Source of the DNA: Haloglomus halophilum
GTDB taxonomy: Archaea; Halobacteriota; Halobacteria; Halobacteriales; Haloarculaceae
Length of the DNA stretch: 64,000 nt
Assembly (NCBI RefSeq): GCF_024298885.1
Contig: NZ_CP101166.1
Span: forward strand, 1,798,001-1,862,000
Direction: 5' to 3'
The notes under the pieces were generated by a model. It saw only the letters and a program-made list of their open reading frames with translations. It did not search any database and had not been told where the DNA came from. Positions 44,045 through 52,061 of this stretch are shown here, piece after piece (the first letter of the stretch is position 1; every line of letters begins with the position of its first letter). The position numbers and the translations under genes were made by a program.

Positions 44045-45166
44045 TCACTCCAGCCGGTCCAGTACCGCGTCGGCGTCGTAGGCGAGCGAGAACTCCCGTG
44101 AGCGGCCCCGCCCCTCCACGTCGGCGTACTCGGCCTCGACGAGCCCGAGCTGTTCGAGCTTCTTCAGTATCTCCGAGTAGCGCGTGTAGCCCAGCCCCGT
44201 CTCGGCCTCGAACACCTCGTACACCTCACCGGCCTGCTTGCCCTGGTGGTCGGCGAGCACCCGGAGGAGGTCCGCCTCGGAGTCCGAGAGCCCGCGGAGG
44301 TGTCGCGAGAGGTGGACATGCTTGGCCTTCTCGTAGGCCGTCTCCACGTCCTCGCGCTCGACGGCCGTGGAGCCACGCATCTCGGCGGTCATCCCGGCGC
44401 GCCGGAGGAGGTCGATACCCACGCGCAGGTCGCCCCCGGCGTCCGCCGTCAGCGCCGCGACGCGGTCGAGCACCTGCGGCCCGACGACGCCCTCGCGGAA
44501 GCCGCGCTCGACGCGCTCGCGGAGGATGTCAACGATCTCGGCCTCGTCGTAGGTCGGGAAGTATACCTCCTCCGGGCGGAACACCGACTGCACCCGAGAG
44601 TCCAGCTCGTCGATGACGTCGAGGTCGAGGTCCGAGGAGACGACGACGACGCCGATCTTCGCACCGGAGTGCTCCTCGTGGGCCCGGATGAGCGAGTAGA
44701 GGGTTTCGGAGGCCTCGGACTCGTAGAACAGGTAGTTCACGTCGTCCAGCGCGACGACGAGCACCTCGTCGTCCTCGACGAGGCGGTCGGTGATCTGGCT
44801 GAACAGCTTCTTGAACGAGATACCCGACGTGGGCGGCTCGTAGTCGAACATCCCCTCGAACAGCTGGGAGAACACGGAGTAGCGCGTCGAGTTCACCTGG
44901 CAGTTCACGCGGACCGCGCGCACGTCCGGCATCCCGGAGAGTTCGTCGAACAGCTTCCAGACCGCCGTCGTCTTCCCGGTGCCCGGCGGCCCGCGCATCA
45001 TCACGTTCAGCGGGCGCGAGCCACGCACGGCGGGACGGAGCGCGTACTTCAGCGTCTCCATCTGGCTGTCCCGGTGCTTGAACGTCTCCGGGAGGTAGTC
45101 GAACTCGAAGACGTGCTCGTCGCGGAAGACGGACTCGTCCCAGCCGAGCATGTCCTCGCCGCCCAT
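44045..45166 (-). CDS. Orc1/Cdc6-family replication initiator
   Basis: A 373-residue AAA+ initiator. Walker A is GPPGTGKTT (59-67), Walker B is in VLVVALDDVNYL, sensor 1 lies near VVVVSSDLDLDV, and a C-terminal winged helix covers about 285-373 (YSEILKKLEQLGLVEAE). It may bind origin sites or act as an auxiliary paralogue, as haloarchaea carry many. No AT-rich unwinding element or ORB-like repeats were recognised beside it, so a neighbouring origin is not claimed. ATG 45166 follows an AT-rich TATA-like zone; alternatives at 45202 and 45151 are possible. Confidence 0.9.
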   Translation of the reverse strand: MGGEDMLGWDESVFRDEHVFEFDYLPETFKHRDSQMETLKYALRPAVRGSRPLNVMMRGPPGTGKTTAVWKLFDELSGMPDVRAVRVNCQVNSTRYSVFSQLFEGMFDYEPPTSGISFKKLFSQITDRLVEDDEVLVVALDDVNYLFYESEASETLYSLIRAHEEHSGAKIGVVVVSSDLDLDVIDELDSRVQSVFRPEEVYFPTYDEAEIVDILRERVERGFREGVVGPQVLDRVAALTADAGGDLRVGIDLLRRAGMTAEMRGSTAVEREDVETAYEKAKHVHLSRHLRGLSDSEADLLRVLADHQGKQAGEVYEVFEAETGLGYTRYSEILKKLEQLGLVEAEYADVEGRGRSREFSLAYDADAVLDRLE

Positions 45167-45224
45167 AATTTCACTTTCACCACGGTCGGGCGGCCACTTC
45201 AAGCTTCCCTCCGGTGTGTGACGC

Positions 45225-45241
45225 GGGGCACACGGTGCCCC
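45225..45241. repeat. GGGGCAC-ACG-GTGCCCC palindrome between divergent genes
   Basis: A perfect 7-bp inverted repeat with a 3-nt loop, located in the 130-bp region between orc1/cdc6 (minus) and the DJ-1-like gene (plus). It could be an operator for either gene. Confidence 0.5.
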
Positions 45242-45296
45242 TCGTTTCGGGTCGAGGTGGGAGTACGCTCAAGACGCCAGTACGCTTGGTAGGGGC

Positions 45297-45896
45297 ATGC
45301 ACGTCGCCGTACTCCTGTACGACGGGTTCGACGAGATGGACGCGGTGGGGCCGTTCGAGGTGTTCGCGAACGCCGCCCGCGTCGGCGCCGACTGCGAGGT
45401 CTCCCTCCGCGAGGTCGACGACGCGGCGGTCGTGACCGCGAGCCACGGGATGCGGGTCGAGCCCGACGGCCCGCTCCCGCAACTCGGGGGCGACGACCTG
45501 CTCGTCGTCCCGGGCGGGGGGTGGAACGACCGCGACCGGCCGGGGGCGTGGACCGAAGCCGAGCGTGGTGCCGTCCCCGACAGCATCGCTGCCATGCACG
45601 ACGGCGGCGCCACCGTGGCGAGCGTCTGTACCGGCGGGATGCTCGCCGCGCGCGCCGGCATCCTCGACGGCCGACCGGCGGTCACGCACGCGAGCGCGCT
45701 GGACGACCTCCGCCAGTACGCCACCGTGGTCGACGCGCGCGTCGTCGATGACGGCGATGTCGTCACCGCCGGGGGCGTCACCTCCGGACTGGACCTGGCC
45801 TTCCACCTCGTCGACCGCGAGTTCGGGGACGAGGTGGCCCGGCAGGTGGCGACGGAGATGGAGTACCAGCCGACGGGCGACGTGGTGCGGCCCTGA
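45297..45896 (+). CDS. DJ-1/PfpI-family protein
   Basis: A 199-residue glutamine-amidotransferase-like protein of the AraC-associated DJ-1 subgroup. It begins MHVAVLLYDGFDEMDAVGPFEVF and has the nucleophile elbow VASVCTGGMLAARAGILDGR with a reactive Cys, and a VVTAGGVTSGLDLAFHLV end. Possible roles include isonitrile hydratase-like or glyoxalase/deglycase activity; none is proven from sequence. Confidence 0.88.
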   Translation: MHVAVLLYDGFDEMDAVGPFEVFANAARVGADCEVSLREVDDAAVVTASHGMRVEPDGPLPQLGGDDLLVVPGGGWNDRDRPGAWTEAERGAVPDSIAAMHDGGATVASVCTGGMLAARAGILDGRPAVTHASALDDLRQYATVVDARVVDDGDVVTAGGVTSGLDLAFHLVDREFGDEVARQVATEMEYQPTGDVVRP

Positions 45897-45927
45897 CCGA
45901 CTCCGCCCCCCTCGTCCGCGCACGGTG

Positions 45928-45936
45928 CGTTTATAC
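45928..45936 (+). promoter_or_regulatory. TATA-like box of the RNase H-like gene
   Basis: CGTTTATAC about 27-30 nt before the GTG at 45961 fits the haloarchaeal leaderless promoter spacing and supports that start codon. Confidence 0.65.
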
Positions 45937-45960
45937 CGACCGGGGTGACTACTTGCTCCC

Positions 45961-46752
45961 GTGCGACTGACGAACTCGTTCATCGGGGTCCGCGGGGTCG
46001 GCGAGGCCACCGAGCGACGGCTGTGGCAGCAGGGTATGACGCGCTGGGCCGACTACGACCCGGCCGTCGCGCGGGACTGCCGCGGCGTCGGCGCGACCAC
46101 GGCCGACCGAATCGAGGCGTTCGTCGACGAGGCCCCCGAGCGCCTGGACGACCGCGACGCGGGCTTCTTCGACGAACGACTCCCCTCCAGCGAGCGCTGG
46201 CGCCTCTACGAGGACTTCCGCGACGAGGCCGCCTTCTTCGACATCGAGACGACGGGGCTGGACGAGCATCGCGACAGCGTGACCACCGTGAGCGTCCACC
46301 GCGACGGCGAGACCCGCACCCTCGTCAACGGCGGCGGGACGAGCCCCGACCACGAGCCGCTGACCCGCGAGCACCTCGACGACGCGCTCGACGCGCCGCT
46401 GCTGGTGACGTTCAACGGCATCCGCTTCGACCAGCCGTTCTTGGAGACCTCCTTCGACTGGACGACCGACGCCGCCCATCTCGACCTCATGTACCCCTGC
46501 AAGCGACTGGGCCTCGACGGGGGCCTCAAGACCATCGAGCAGGACGTTGGCATCGACCGCGACCGCCCGGACATCTCCGGTCGGGACGCTGTCCGCCTGT
46601 GGCGCGAGTACGAGCGCGGCGATGCGAGTAGCCTGGAGACGCTGGTGTCGTACAACCGCGAGGACACGGTCAACCTCCGGCGGCTGATGGACCTGGTCGG
46701 CGAGCGCCTCCACGACGAGGTGTTCGTGGCGGCACGGGACGGCGGCGAGTAG
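45961..46752 (+). CDS. Ribonuclease H-like (YprB-type) exonuclease with HhH segment
   Basis: A 263-residue protein. Residues about 5-60 look like helix-hairpin-helix pairs (GVRGVGEATERRLW, CRGVGATTADRIEAF) for nucleic-acid binding. The rest is a DEDD-type exonuclease: FFDIETTGL (motif I), LVTFNGIRFDQPFLE (motif II) and SYNREDTVNLRRLM (motif III). It should digest DNA or RNA 3'-5'. The GTG start is supported by the TATA-like box 27 nt upstream. Confidence 0.86.
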   Translation: MRLTNSFIGVRGVGEATERRLWQQGMTRWADYDPAVARDCRGVGATTADRIEAFVDEAPERLDDRDAGFFDERLPSSERWRLYEDFRDEAAFFDIETTGLDEHRDSVTTVSVHRDGETRTLVNGGGTSPDHEPLTREHLDDALDAPLLVTFNGIRFDQPFLETSFDWTTDAAHLDLMYPCKRLGLDGGLKTIEQDVGIDRDRPDISGRDAVRLWREYERGDASSLETLVSYNREDTVNLRRLMDLVGERLHDEVFVAARDGGE

Positions 46753-46792
46753 GCGGGGTAACACTCTCGTCCACTCGGGCGCTGCTTCGAGC

Positions 46793-47260
46793 ATGAGCGA
46801 TACCGACGCGCCGACCGGCATCCGCGACCGCATCGAGGCGACGATGTGGGCCCGCCACGAGAACCCGTGGAGCGGCTGGACACGCGTCCCGGCGGGGCCG
46901 GCGCTCGTCCTCGCGGTCTACCTGCGGAGCAAGCGGCTGCTCGCGGCCGTCCTGGCCTGGACCGCCATCAACCCGTTCGTCTTCTCGCCGCCCGACGAGG
47001 ACATCGAGAGCTGGATGACACGCGGCGTGCGGGCCGAGCGCTGGTGGCTGGGCCGGGGGAACGGCACGATGGGACTGGGGTGGCCGAATGCCCTCAACGT
47101 CGCCGGCGCGGTGGCGTTCGTCGCAGCGCTCGTCGGGGCTGTCGCCCGCCGACCGCGCGAGACGGCCGTCGCGGCGGTGCTGGCGTCGGCCCTGAAGTTC
47201 GCGTGGATCGAGGCCATCGCCCGGCACTACGACCGGCGGGACGAGAACGACGGTACCTGA
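46793..47260 (+). CDS. Small membrane protein, DUF6653-like
   Basis: A 155-residue protein with a conserved-looking opening MWARHENPWSGWTR, a hydrophobic pair around residues 35-65, and two further helices at 100-140. It resembles the haloarchaeal DUF6653 family from memory; no function is known. It lies 40 nt downstream of the exonuclease gene on the same strand. Confidence 0.7.
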   Translation: MSDTDAPTGIRDRIEATMWARHENPWSGWTRVPAGPALVLAVYLRSKRLLAAVLAWTAINPFVFSPPDEDIESWMTRGVRAERWWLGRGNGTMGLGWPNALNVAGAVAFVAALVGAVARRPRETAVAAVLASALKFAWIEAIARHYDRRDENDGT

Positions 47261-47338
47261 GGAGCGGCTGTTCTCGATAGCCGACTACGGTCGGCTGGAG
47301 ATCATTCATCTCATCCGTGAATCCCGGCGATTGCCTCG

Positions 47339-47845
47339 CTACGGCTGATTCCGTCCCGCCGTCCGCATCGCGGCCCGCGCGATCCGGTGGACCGCCACCA
47401 CGCCGGCGACGGCCGCGACGACGAGCAGTCCTTCGGCCGCCGTCGACAGCAGTCCCAGCGAGACGATGAGCGTCGTCGCGCAGGCCGGCGCGTGCTGGAG
47501 GTCCGTCGCGAGCATCGCGGCCGTCGTCAGGCCGACGCTGACGACGCCCGCGGCGGCGAGGCGCAACCCGGCGAGCGATTCCGGCGGCGGGACGGTGGCG
47601 ACGCTCCCGCCACCGGCGACGAGCGCGTAGCACGTCAGCCCGGCGACGACACCGATGGCGTGGCCGCCGATCACTCGGCGGGCGTGGCTCTCCGGGGCAT
47701 CGGGCCGGTCGGCCAGCACGTACGCCGTCGGGCCGAGACTGGGGAACAGCGCCGGCAGGCCCGTCAGCCAGGCCGCCCCGCCGGCGACGACCAGCAGGGC
47801 TGCCGAGACGACGCCCGTCCGGAGCGCGAGCCGCGTCTGCGACAC
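47339..47845 (-). CDS. HPP-family integral membrane protein
   Basis: A 168-residue protein with four to five membrane helices and the HPP-type stretch LPALFPSLGPTAYVLADRPDAPESHARRVIGGHAIG, then HAPACATTLIVSLGLL. HPP proteins have been linked to nitrite transport in chloroplasts, but the archaeal substrate is unknown. The start is GTG 47845, placed just before the first membrane helix; no ATG is available in that position. Confidence 0.8.
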   Translation of the reverse strand: MSQTRLALRTGVVSAALLVVAGGAAWLTGLPALFPSLGPTAYVLADRPDAPESHARRVIGGHAIGVVAGLTCYALVAGGGSVATVPPPESLAGLRLAAAGVVSVGLTTAAMLATDLQHAPACATTLIVSLGLLSTAAEGLLVVAAVAGVVAVHRIARAAMRTAGRNQP

Positions 47846-47962
47846 GTCTCTCCGGGGGACTGCCGGCCTCAAAGCCCCCTCGTTTCGGGTCGAACTGATA
47901 ACGGGACCGTGGATGGACGGTCGTACCCGCACGTTTTTCCGCGTGCTTCCCTTGATTCGACC

Positions 47963-49126
47963 ATGCTCGATTACGTTGACCTGGAGTCCGATCTGACGGA
48001 GGAGGAGCGGATGGTTCGGGACACGGCACGCGATTTCGTGGAGGACAAGGTCAAACCCGTCGTCGCGGACCACTGGATCGAGGGGACGTTCCCGATGGAT
48101 CTCATCGAGGAGATGGGGGAGCTGGGATTCTACGGGCCGAACCTGTCGGGGTACGGGCTGCCGGACCTCAGTGAGACGGCGTACGGCATCCTGATGCAGG
48201 AGCTGGAAGCCGGGGACAGTGGTCTCCGGTCGATGGCGTCGGTGCAGGGCTCGCTGGTGATGTACCCGATTCACGCGTACGGGAGCGAGGCGCAGAAGGA
48301 CGAGTGGCTCGAGGCGATGGGCCGCGGTGAGAAGATCGGCTGTTTCGGCCTCACGGAGCCGAATCACGGCTCCAATCCCTCACGGATGGAGACGTACGCG
48401 GAGGCAGAAGATGACGGCTACGTGCTGAACGGGACCAAAACGTGGATTACGAATTCACCCCTCGCCGACGTGGCGCTGGTGTGGGCGAAGGACCGCTCGT
48501 CGCCTGATAATACCGTTCGAGGATTCCTGGTGGAGACGGACCGCGACGGGGTGGAGACGCCGAAGATCGACGAGAAGCTCTCGCTGCGGGCGTCCATCAC
48601 CGGACAGATCGAACTGTCGAACGTCTACGTTCCGGAGGCGAACGTGCTGCCGGACGTGCAGGGCATGAAGGGGCCGCTGTCGTGTCTCACACAGGCCCGG
48701 TTCGGCATCGCGTGGGGCGCCATCGGCGCGGCGCGTGACTGTTTCGAGACGGCCCGGCAGTACGCGACGGACCGCGAGCAGTTCGGCAAGCCCATCGGGA
48801 GTTTCCAGCTCCAGCAGGAGAAGCTGGCCGAGATGGCGACCCAGATTACCACGGCGCAGTTGCTGGCCTCCCGGCTGACGGAACTGAAAGAGCGCGGGGA
48901 CCTGCGGCCCGAGCAGGTGTCGATGGCCAAGCGCAACAACGTGCGGATGGCCCGGGACCAGTCCCGGATCGCTCGGGAGATGCTGGGCGGGAACGGGATT
49001 ACGGCGGACTACTCGCCGATGCGGCACATGGCGAACCTCGAGACGGTCTACACGTACGAGGGGACCCACGACATCCACTCGCTGATCCTGGGTCACGACC
49101 TGACCGGCATCCCCGCCTTCGAGTGA
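47963..49126 (+). CDS. Glutaryl-CoA dehydrogenase-type acyl-CoA dehydrogenase
   Basis: A 387-residue FAD enzyme with strong resemblance to glutaryl-CoA dehydrogenase, which oxidises and decarboxylates glutaryl-CoA to crotonyl-CoA. Diagnostic stretches are KIGCFGLTEPNHGSNPSRMET, VLNGTKTWITNSPLADVALVWAK, ARFGIAWGAIGAARDC, DREQFGKPIGSFQLQQEKLA and MLGGNGITADYSPMRHMANL followed by YEGTHDIHSLILG. Codon use is less GC-extreme than in neighbours (TAT/TAA-type third positions appear), which could reflect recent transfer. Confidence 0.9.
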   Translation: MLDYVDLESDLTEEERMVRDTARDFVEDKVKPVVADHWIEGTFPMDLIEEMGELGFYGPNLSGYGLPDLSETAYGILMQELEAGDSGLRSMASVQGSLVMYPIHAYGSEAQKDEWLEAMGRGEKIGCFGLTEPNHGSNPSRMETYAEAEDDGYVLNGTKTWITNSPLADVALVWAKDRSSPDNTVRGFLVETDRDGVETPKIDEKLSLRASITGQIELSNVYVPEANVLPDVQGMKGPLSCLTQARFGIAWGAIGAARDCFETARQYATDREQFGKPIGSFQLQQEKLAEMATQITTAQLLASRLTELKERGDLRPEQVSMAKRNNVRMARDQSRIAREMLGGNGITADYSPMRHMANLETVYTYEGTHDIHSLILGHDLTGIPAFE

Positions 49127-49162
49127 CGCTCGACTCCCCTCGGGTGGGGGCCGTCTCTCTGG

Positions 49163-50359
49163 TCAGGCCCGGTCGAGCGTGATCCGGAGCACGGTCCCGC
49201 TCCCGTCGTCCGGGTCCTCGTCCGCTCGTTCCCAGCCGTCCCGGTCCGTGGCCTCGATGGTCCCCCCGTAGCGCCGGACGAGCACGTCCGCGAGGTAGAG
49301 GCCGAGGCCCTTGCCGACGGCACGGGGGCCGGGTTCGCCGGGCTCGAAGACCTCGGTCTTGCGCTCGTCCGGGATGCCGGGTCCGTCGTCGGCGACGGCG
49401 ACGGTGACTGTCTCCGGCCGGGTCGTGACCGAGACCTCGACCCGGGGCTCCTCGCGGGGGTTGTGCTCGACCGCGTTCTCGAGGACGTTCTCGAGGACGT
49501 CGCCGAGCAACTGGTCGGCCAGCACCGTCACGTCGTCGGGGACCTCGGCGTCGATGCGGGCCGCCGGGAACCGTCCGCGGGCGGCGTCGACCTCACGCTC
49601 GACGACCGCCCCGAGTTCGACGGGCTGGAGCGGGGTCTCCTCGGCGAGTGACTGCATCAGCACGGAGACGCGCTGGACGAGGTCGACGACCGCGTCGGTG
49701 CGTGTCTCGATGGTCTCGAACCGCTCCGGCCCTGTCTCGTCGCACTCCTCGCGGAGCAGGTCGGTGTTCCCGAGGACGACCTGCATCCCGTTGAGGACGT
49801 GGTGGCGGAGGAACTCGTTGATGATCTTGAACGAGTCGCGCTGGGCGGCGACCTTCCGGCGGCTCCCCAGCACCGCCGCGTTGTTGACGCCGACGAGGAG
49901 CCCGGCGACACCGCCGGTCCCGCTACCGACGAGGTACTGCTGGACGAGCCACTCCTCCGGCGGGGCGACGCCCTCGAGGAGCCAGTTGGTCTGCATGAAC
50001 GCGATGACCGCGGTCGACCCGACGAGTCCCGCCCCACACCAGAGCGCGGTCCGCCACTTGTGTTCGTCGCGCAGGTCCGCGCGGTAGAGCCAGACACCAC
50101 CGTAGAGGAGGCCCACGCAGACGGCCGCGATGACGGTGAGGTTGAGCGCCTCGAAGAACTCGGCCCCGCCGGCCAGCGAGCGCTCGTCGGTGACGATGCC
50201 GTACTCCCGTACGTACCAGAGGGCCATGCCGAGGTAGAGCAGTCCGGCCGTCAGGACGGCCACGCTCCCGCCCTCGCTGTCGGTCACGGTGCCCGCTCCG
50301 GGAGCCGGCGGAGTCGCGGTCCCCCCACGTTCGTCCTGTTCATTACGAGTTCGTCTCAC
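49163..50359 (-). CDS. Membrane-bound histidine kinase
   Basis: A 398-residue sensor kinase. Four membrane helices lie in residues about 35-175 with no extracellular domain of size. The H-box reads NEFLRHHVLNGMQVV, the N-box NVLENAVEHN, G1 DDGPGIPDE and G2 GKGLGLYLADVL. No response regulator is adjacent. GTG 50359 is chosen because a TATA-like GCTATTTG lies 27 nt upstream; a TTG at 50383 and a GTG at 50287 just before the first helix are alternatives. Confidence 0.88.
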   Translation of the reverse strand: MRRTRNEQDERGGTATPPAPGAGTVTDSEGGSVAVLTAGLLYLGMALWYVREYGIVTDERSLAGGAEFFEALNLTVIAAVCVGLLYGGVWLYRADLRDEHKWRTALWCGAGLVGSTAVIAFMQTNWLLEGVAPPEEWLVQQYLVGSGTGGVAGLLVGVNNAAVLGSRRKVAAQRDSFKIINEFLRHHVLNGMQVVLGNTDLLREECDETGPERFETIETRTDAVVDLVQRVSVLMQSLAEETPLQPVELGAVVEREVDAARGRFPAARIDAEVPDDVTVLADQLLGDVLENVLENAVEHNPREEPRVEVSVTTRPETVTVAVADDGPGIPDERKTEVFEPGEPGPRAVGKGLGLYLADVLVRRYGGTIEATDRDGWERADEDPDDGSGTVLRITLDRA

Positions 50360-50401
50360 CGGACATATCCCCAGCGGTGACAAATAGCTACGGGCCGGGG
50401 C

Positions 50402-50806
50402 TCACCCGCGTGGCTCCCGTCGCTCGGGCGGCTCCTCGGAGACGAATCTCCCCCACAGCGCCCGGCGGTCGGCGCCGAAGCGGTAGAGCCGCTCGCGCAG
50501 CGGTCCGTAGTCGGCCGTCTGGTTCAGGAACAGCCGCAGCTCCCGGGGCAGCACGCCGAGCCGGTCGAGGACGGCCTCGATGGCCGCGCCACAGGAACGT
50601 ACCTCGTCCTCGGTCAGGAGGTGCGCACACTCCTCGTAGTCGTCGGGGAGGCGCTCGCGTTCCTTCTCGGTCAGGGCCGCGAACGGGACGATGCCGAGGT
50701 CGGTGTGCTCGGCGGCGACGGCCGCCCACCACGAGCAGAAACCGCAGTCGTCGTCGTAGACGAACCAGGCCGGCTCGTGCTCGCTGGCGTCACGGATGTC
50801 GCTCAT
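50402..50806 (-). CDS. DCC-family (DUF393) thiol-disulfide protein
   Basis: A 134-residue protein with the DCC signature YDDDCGFCSWW near residues 17-27, a thioredoxin-like CxxC motif. Members are predicted thiol-disulfide oxidoreductases but functions are unproven. The second half is helical with LNQTADYGPLRERLYRFG. Length is normal for the family. It follows the cupin gene by 71 nt on the same strand. Confidence 0.85.
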   Translation of the reverse strand: MSDIRDASEHEPAWFVYDDDCGFCSWWAAVAAEHTDLGIVPFAALTEKERERLPDDYEECAHLLTEDEVRSCGAAIEAVLDRLGVLPRELRLFLNQTADYGPLRERLYRFGADRRALWGRFVSEEPPERREPRG

Positions 50807-50877
50807 GCGTCGTTCGTACGGGCGCGAGCGGGGAGTGACTTCCGCCGACGGGCCGGCGGCGACCGGCTGACGGCGGC

Positions 50878-51345
50878 TCAGTCGAAGCGACCCGTCTCCG
50901 CGCCGCAGTCCTCGCAGACGGTCACGAGCGCGTCCTTCTCCTCGGTCGGCTGGACGGCCTGCTCGGTCCGCTCGCCGCAGTCCTCGCACTCGCGGAGGAT
51001 GGTCGTCTCGCCCATCTCGGCGGGCGCGCCGATGGCCAGCGCGAGGACGCGCTCGTCGGTCTCGTTGGTCCCCCGCTGCCACTCGCCCGGCGCGAAGCGG
51101 ACGGCCTCGCCCTGCGCGACGCGGACCTCCCCCTCGTCCGTTTCGAAGGTGGCGGTACCCTCCAGCACGTAGAACACCTCCTCCTGGCCCTCGTGCTGGT
51201 GGTAGCCGAAGGCGAAGCTCTCGCCCGGCGCGAGTTCGTAGTGGTTGATGGTCACGTCCTCGGCGCCGAGCGCGTTCGACAGCGGCCGCTTCGCGCTCGC
51301 CGGGCTCATCCACGAATCCACGTCCTCGATGCGTACGTGTTCCAT
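50878..51345 (-). CDS. Cupin protein with C-terminal zinc ribbon
   Basis: A 155-residue fusion. Residues about 30-105 are a single cupin barrel with the metal motif HQHEGQEEVFYVLEG and a second motif ending in PGEWQRGTNET. Residues about 115-152 form a zinc ribbon with two CEDCG knuckles. The combination suggests a metal-dependent small-molecule enzyme or sensor with protein contacts. Part of a cupin pair with the next gene. Confidence 0.85.
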   Translation of the reverse strand: MEHVRIEDVDSWMSPASAKRPLSNALGAEDVTINHYELAPGESFAFGYHQHEGQEEVFYVLEGTATFETDEGEVRVAQGEAVRFAPGEWQRGTNETDERVLALAIGAPAEMGETTILRECEDCGERTEQAVQPTEEKDALVTVCEDCGAETGRFD

Positions 51346-51422
51346 GGCCGGGCGGTCGTGGGTGGCGGACTAAAGCCTACGCCTCCCGGCGCGGTGTCCG
51401 GGTTCTCGGCACCAGCCACACG

Positions 51423-51962
51423 TCACTTGCCGCTGCCCCCCTCGTCTCCGGCAGCGTGCCGGCCGCCGGGCCCGTCGTCGTCCCAGTACTCCACCGCGTC
51501 GGCCTCGCGGAAGAACGTCGGTGACTCCGTTCCCTCGCCACCCGGTGCTCGACCGACGAAGGTGCCGACGGTCCCGGACTCGGGGTAGACGGCCACGTCG
51601 GGCTCGTGCATCGTCGAGACGGCGAGGAAGCGCAGCGGCGCCTCGCCCGTGTTGACGAGCTGGTGGGCCCCGCGCTCGTCGGCGGGACAGGCCACGTAGT
51701 CGCCCGCTTCGATGGGGTGGCCGTCCTCGGCGTCGTCCGCCTCGTCGGTCCGGAGCCGCCCCTCGCCGTCCAGCACGAAGAACGCCTCCTCGTTGCCCGT
51801 GTGGTAGTGGAGCGGCCACGACCGGGCACCGGGCGGGAGTTCGTACAGGCTCGTACCGAGTTGCTCGCCGCCCGCCGCCGCGGCGAGTTGCTTCCGGCGG
51901 AAGTGGGTCGCCCCCTCCTCCGTCTCCGTCCACTCGAGGTCGTCGGCGTTCACGGGGTCCAT
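51423..51962 (-). CDS. Cupin-domain protein
   Basis: A 179-residue single-domain cupin with HYHTGNEEAFFVLDGEGRLRTD as the first motif and GAHQLVNTGEAPLRFLAVS as the second. A FFREADAVEYWDDD tail follows, typical of sugar-isomerase-like or dioxygenase-like cupins. Substrate unknown. It lies 77 nt upstream of the zinc-ribbon cupin on the same strand; the two are not closely similar beyond the barrel motifs. Confidence 0.86.
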   Translation of the reverse strand: MDPVNADDLEWTETEEGATHFRRKQLAAAAGGEQLGTSLYELPPGARSWPLHYHTGNEEAFFVLDGEGRLRTDEADDAEDGHPIEAGDYVACPADERGAHQLVNTGEAPLRFLAVSTMHEPDVAVYPESGTVGTFVGRAPGGEGTESPTFFREADAVEYWDDDGPGGRHAAGDEGGSGK

Positions 51963-52061
51963 GCGCCTGCCACCGGACGCCGGGGCCCTCAGCGTACCGG
52001 TTGCCTGGGTCGTGGTGACGCTGGCCAGGGGTTTCTTTACACCACCGGGGCACGCGACGAT

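Noticed and set aside
44045..45296. Replication origin next to orc1/cdc6
   Set aside because: No AT-rich unwinding region and no ORB-like repeats were seen in the flanks.
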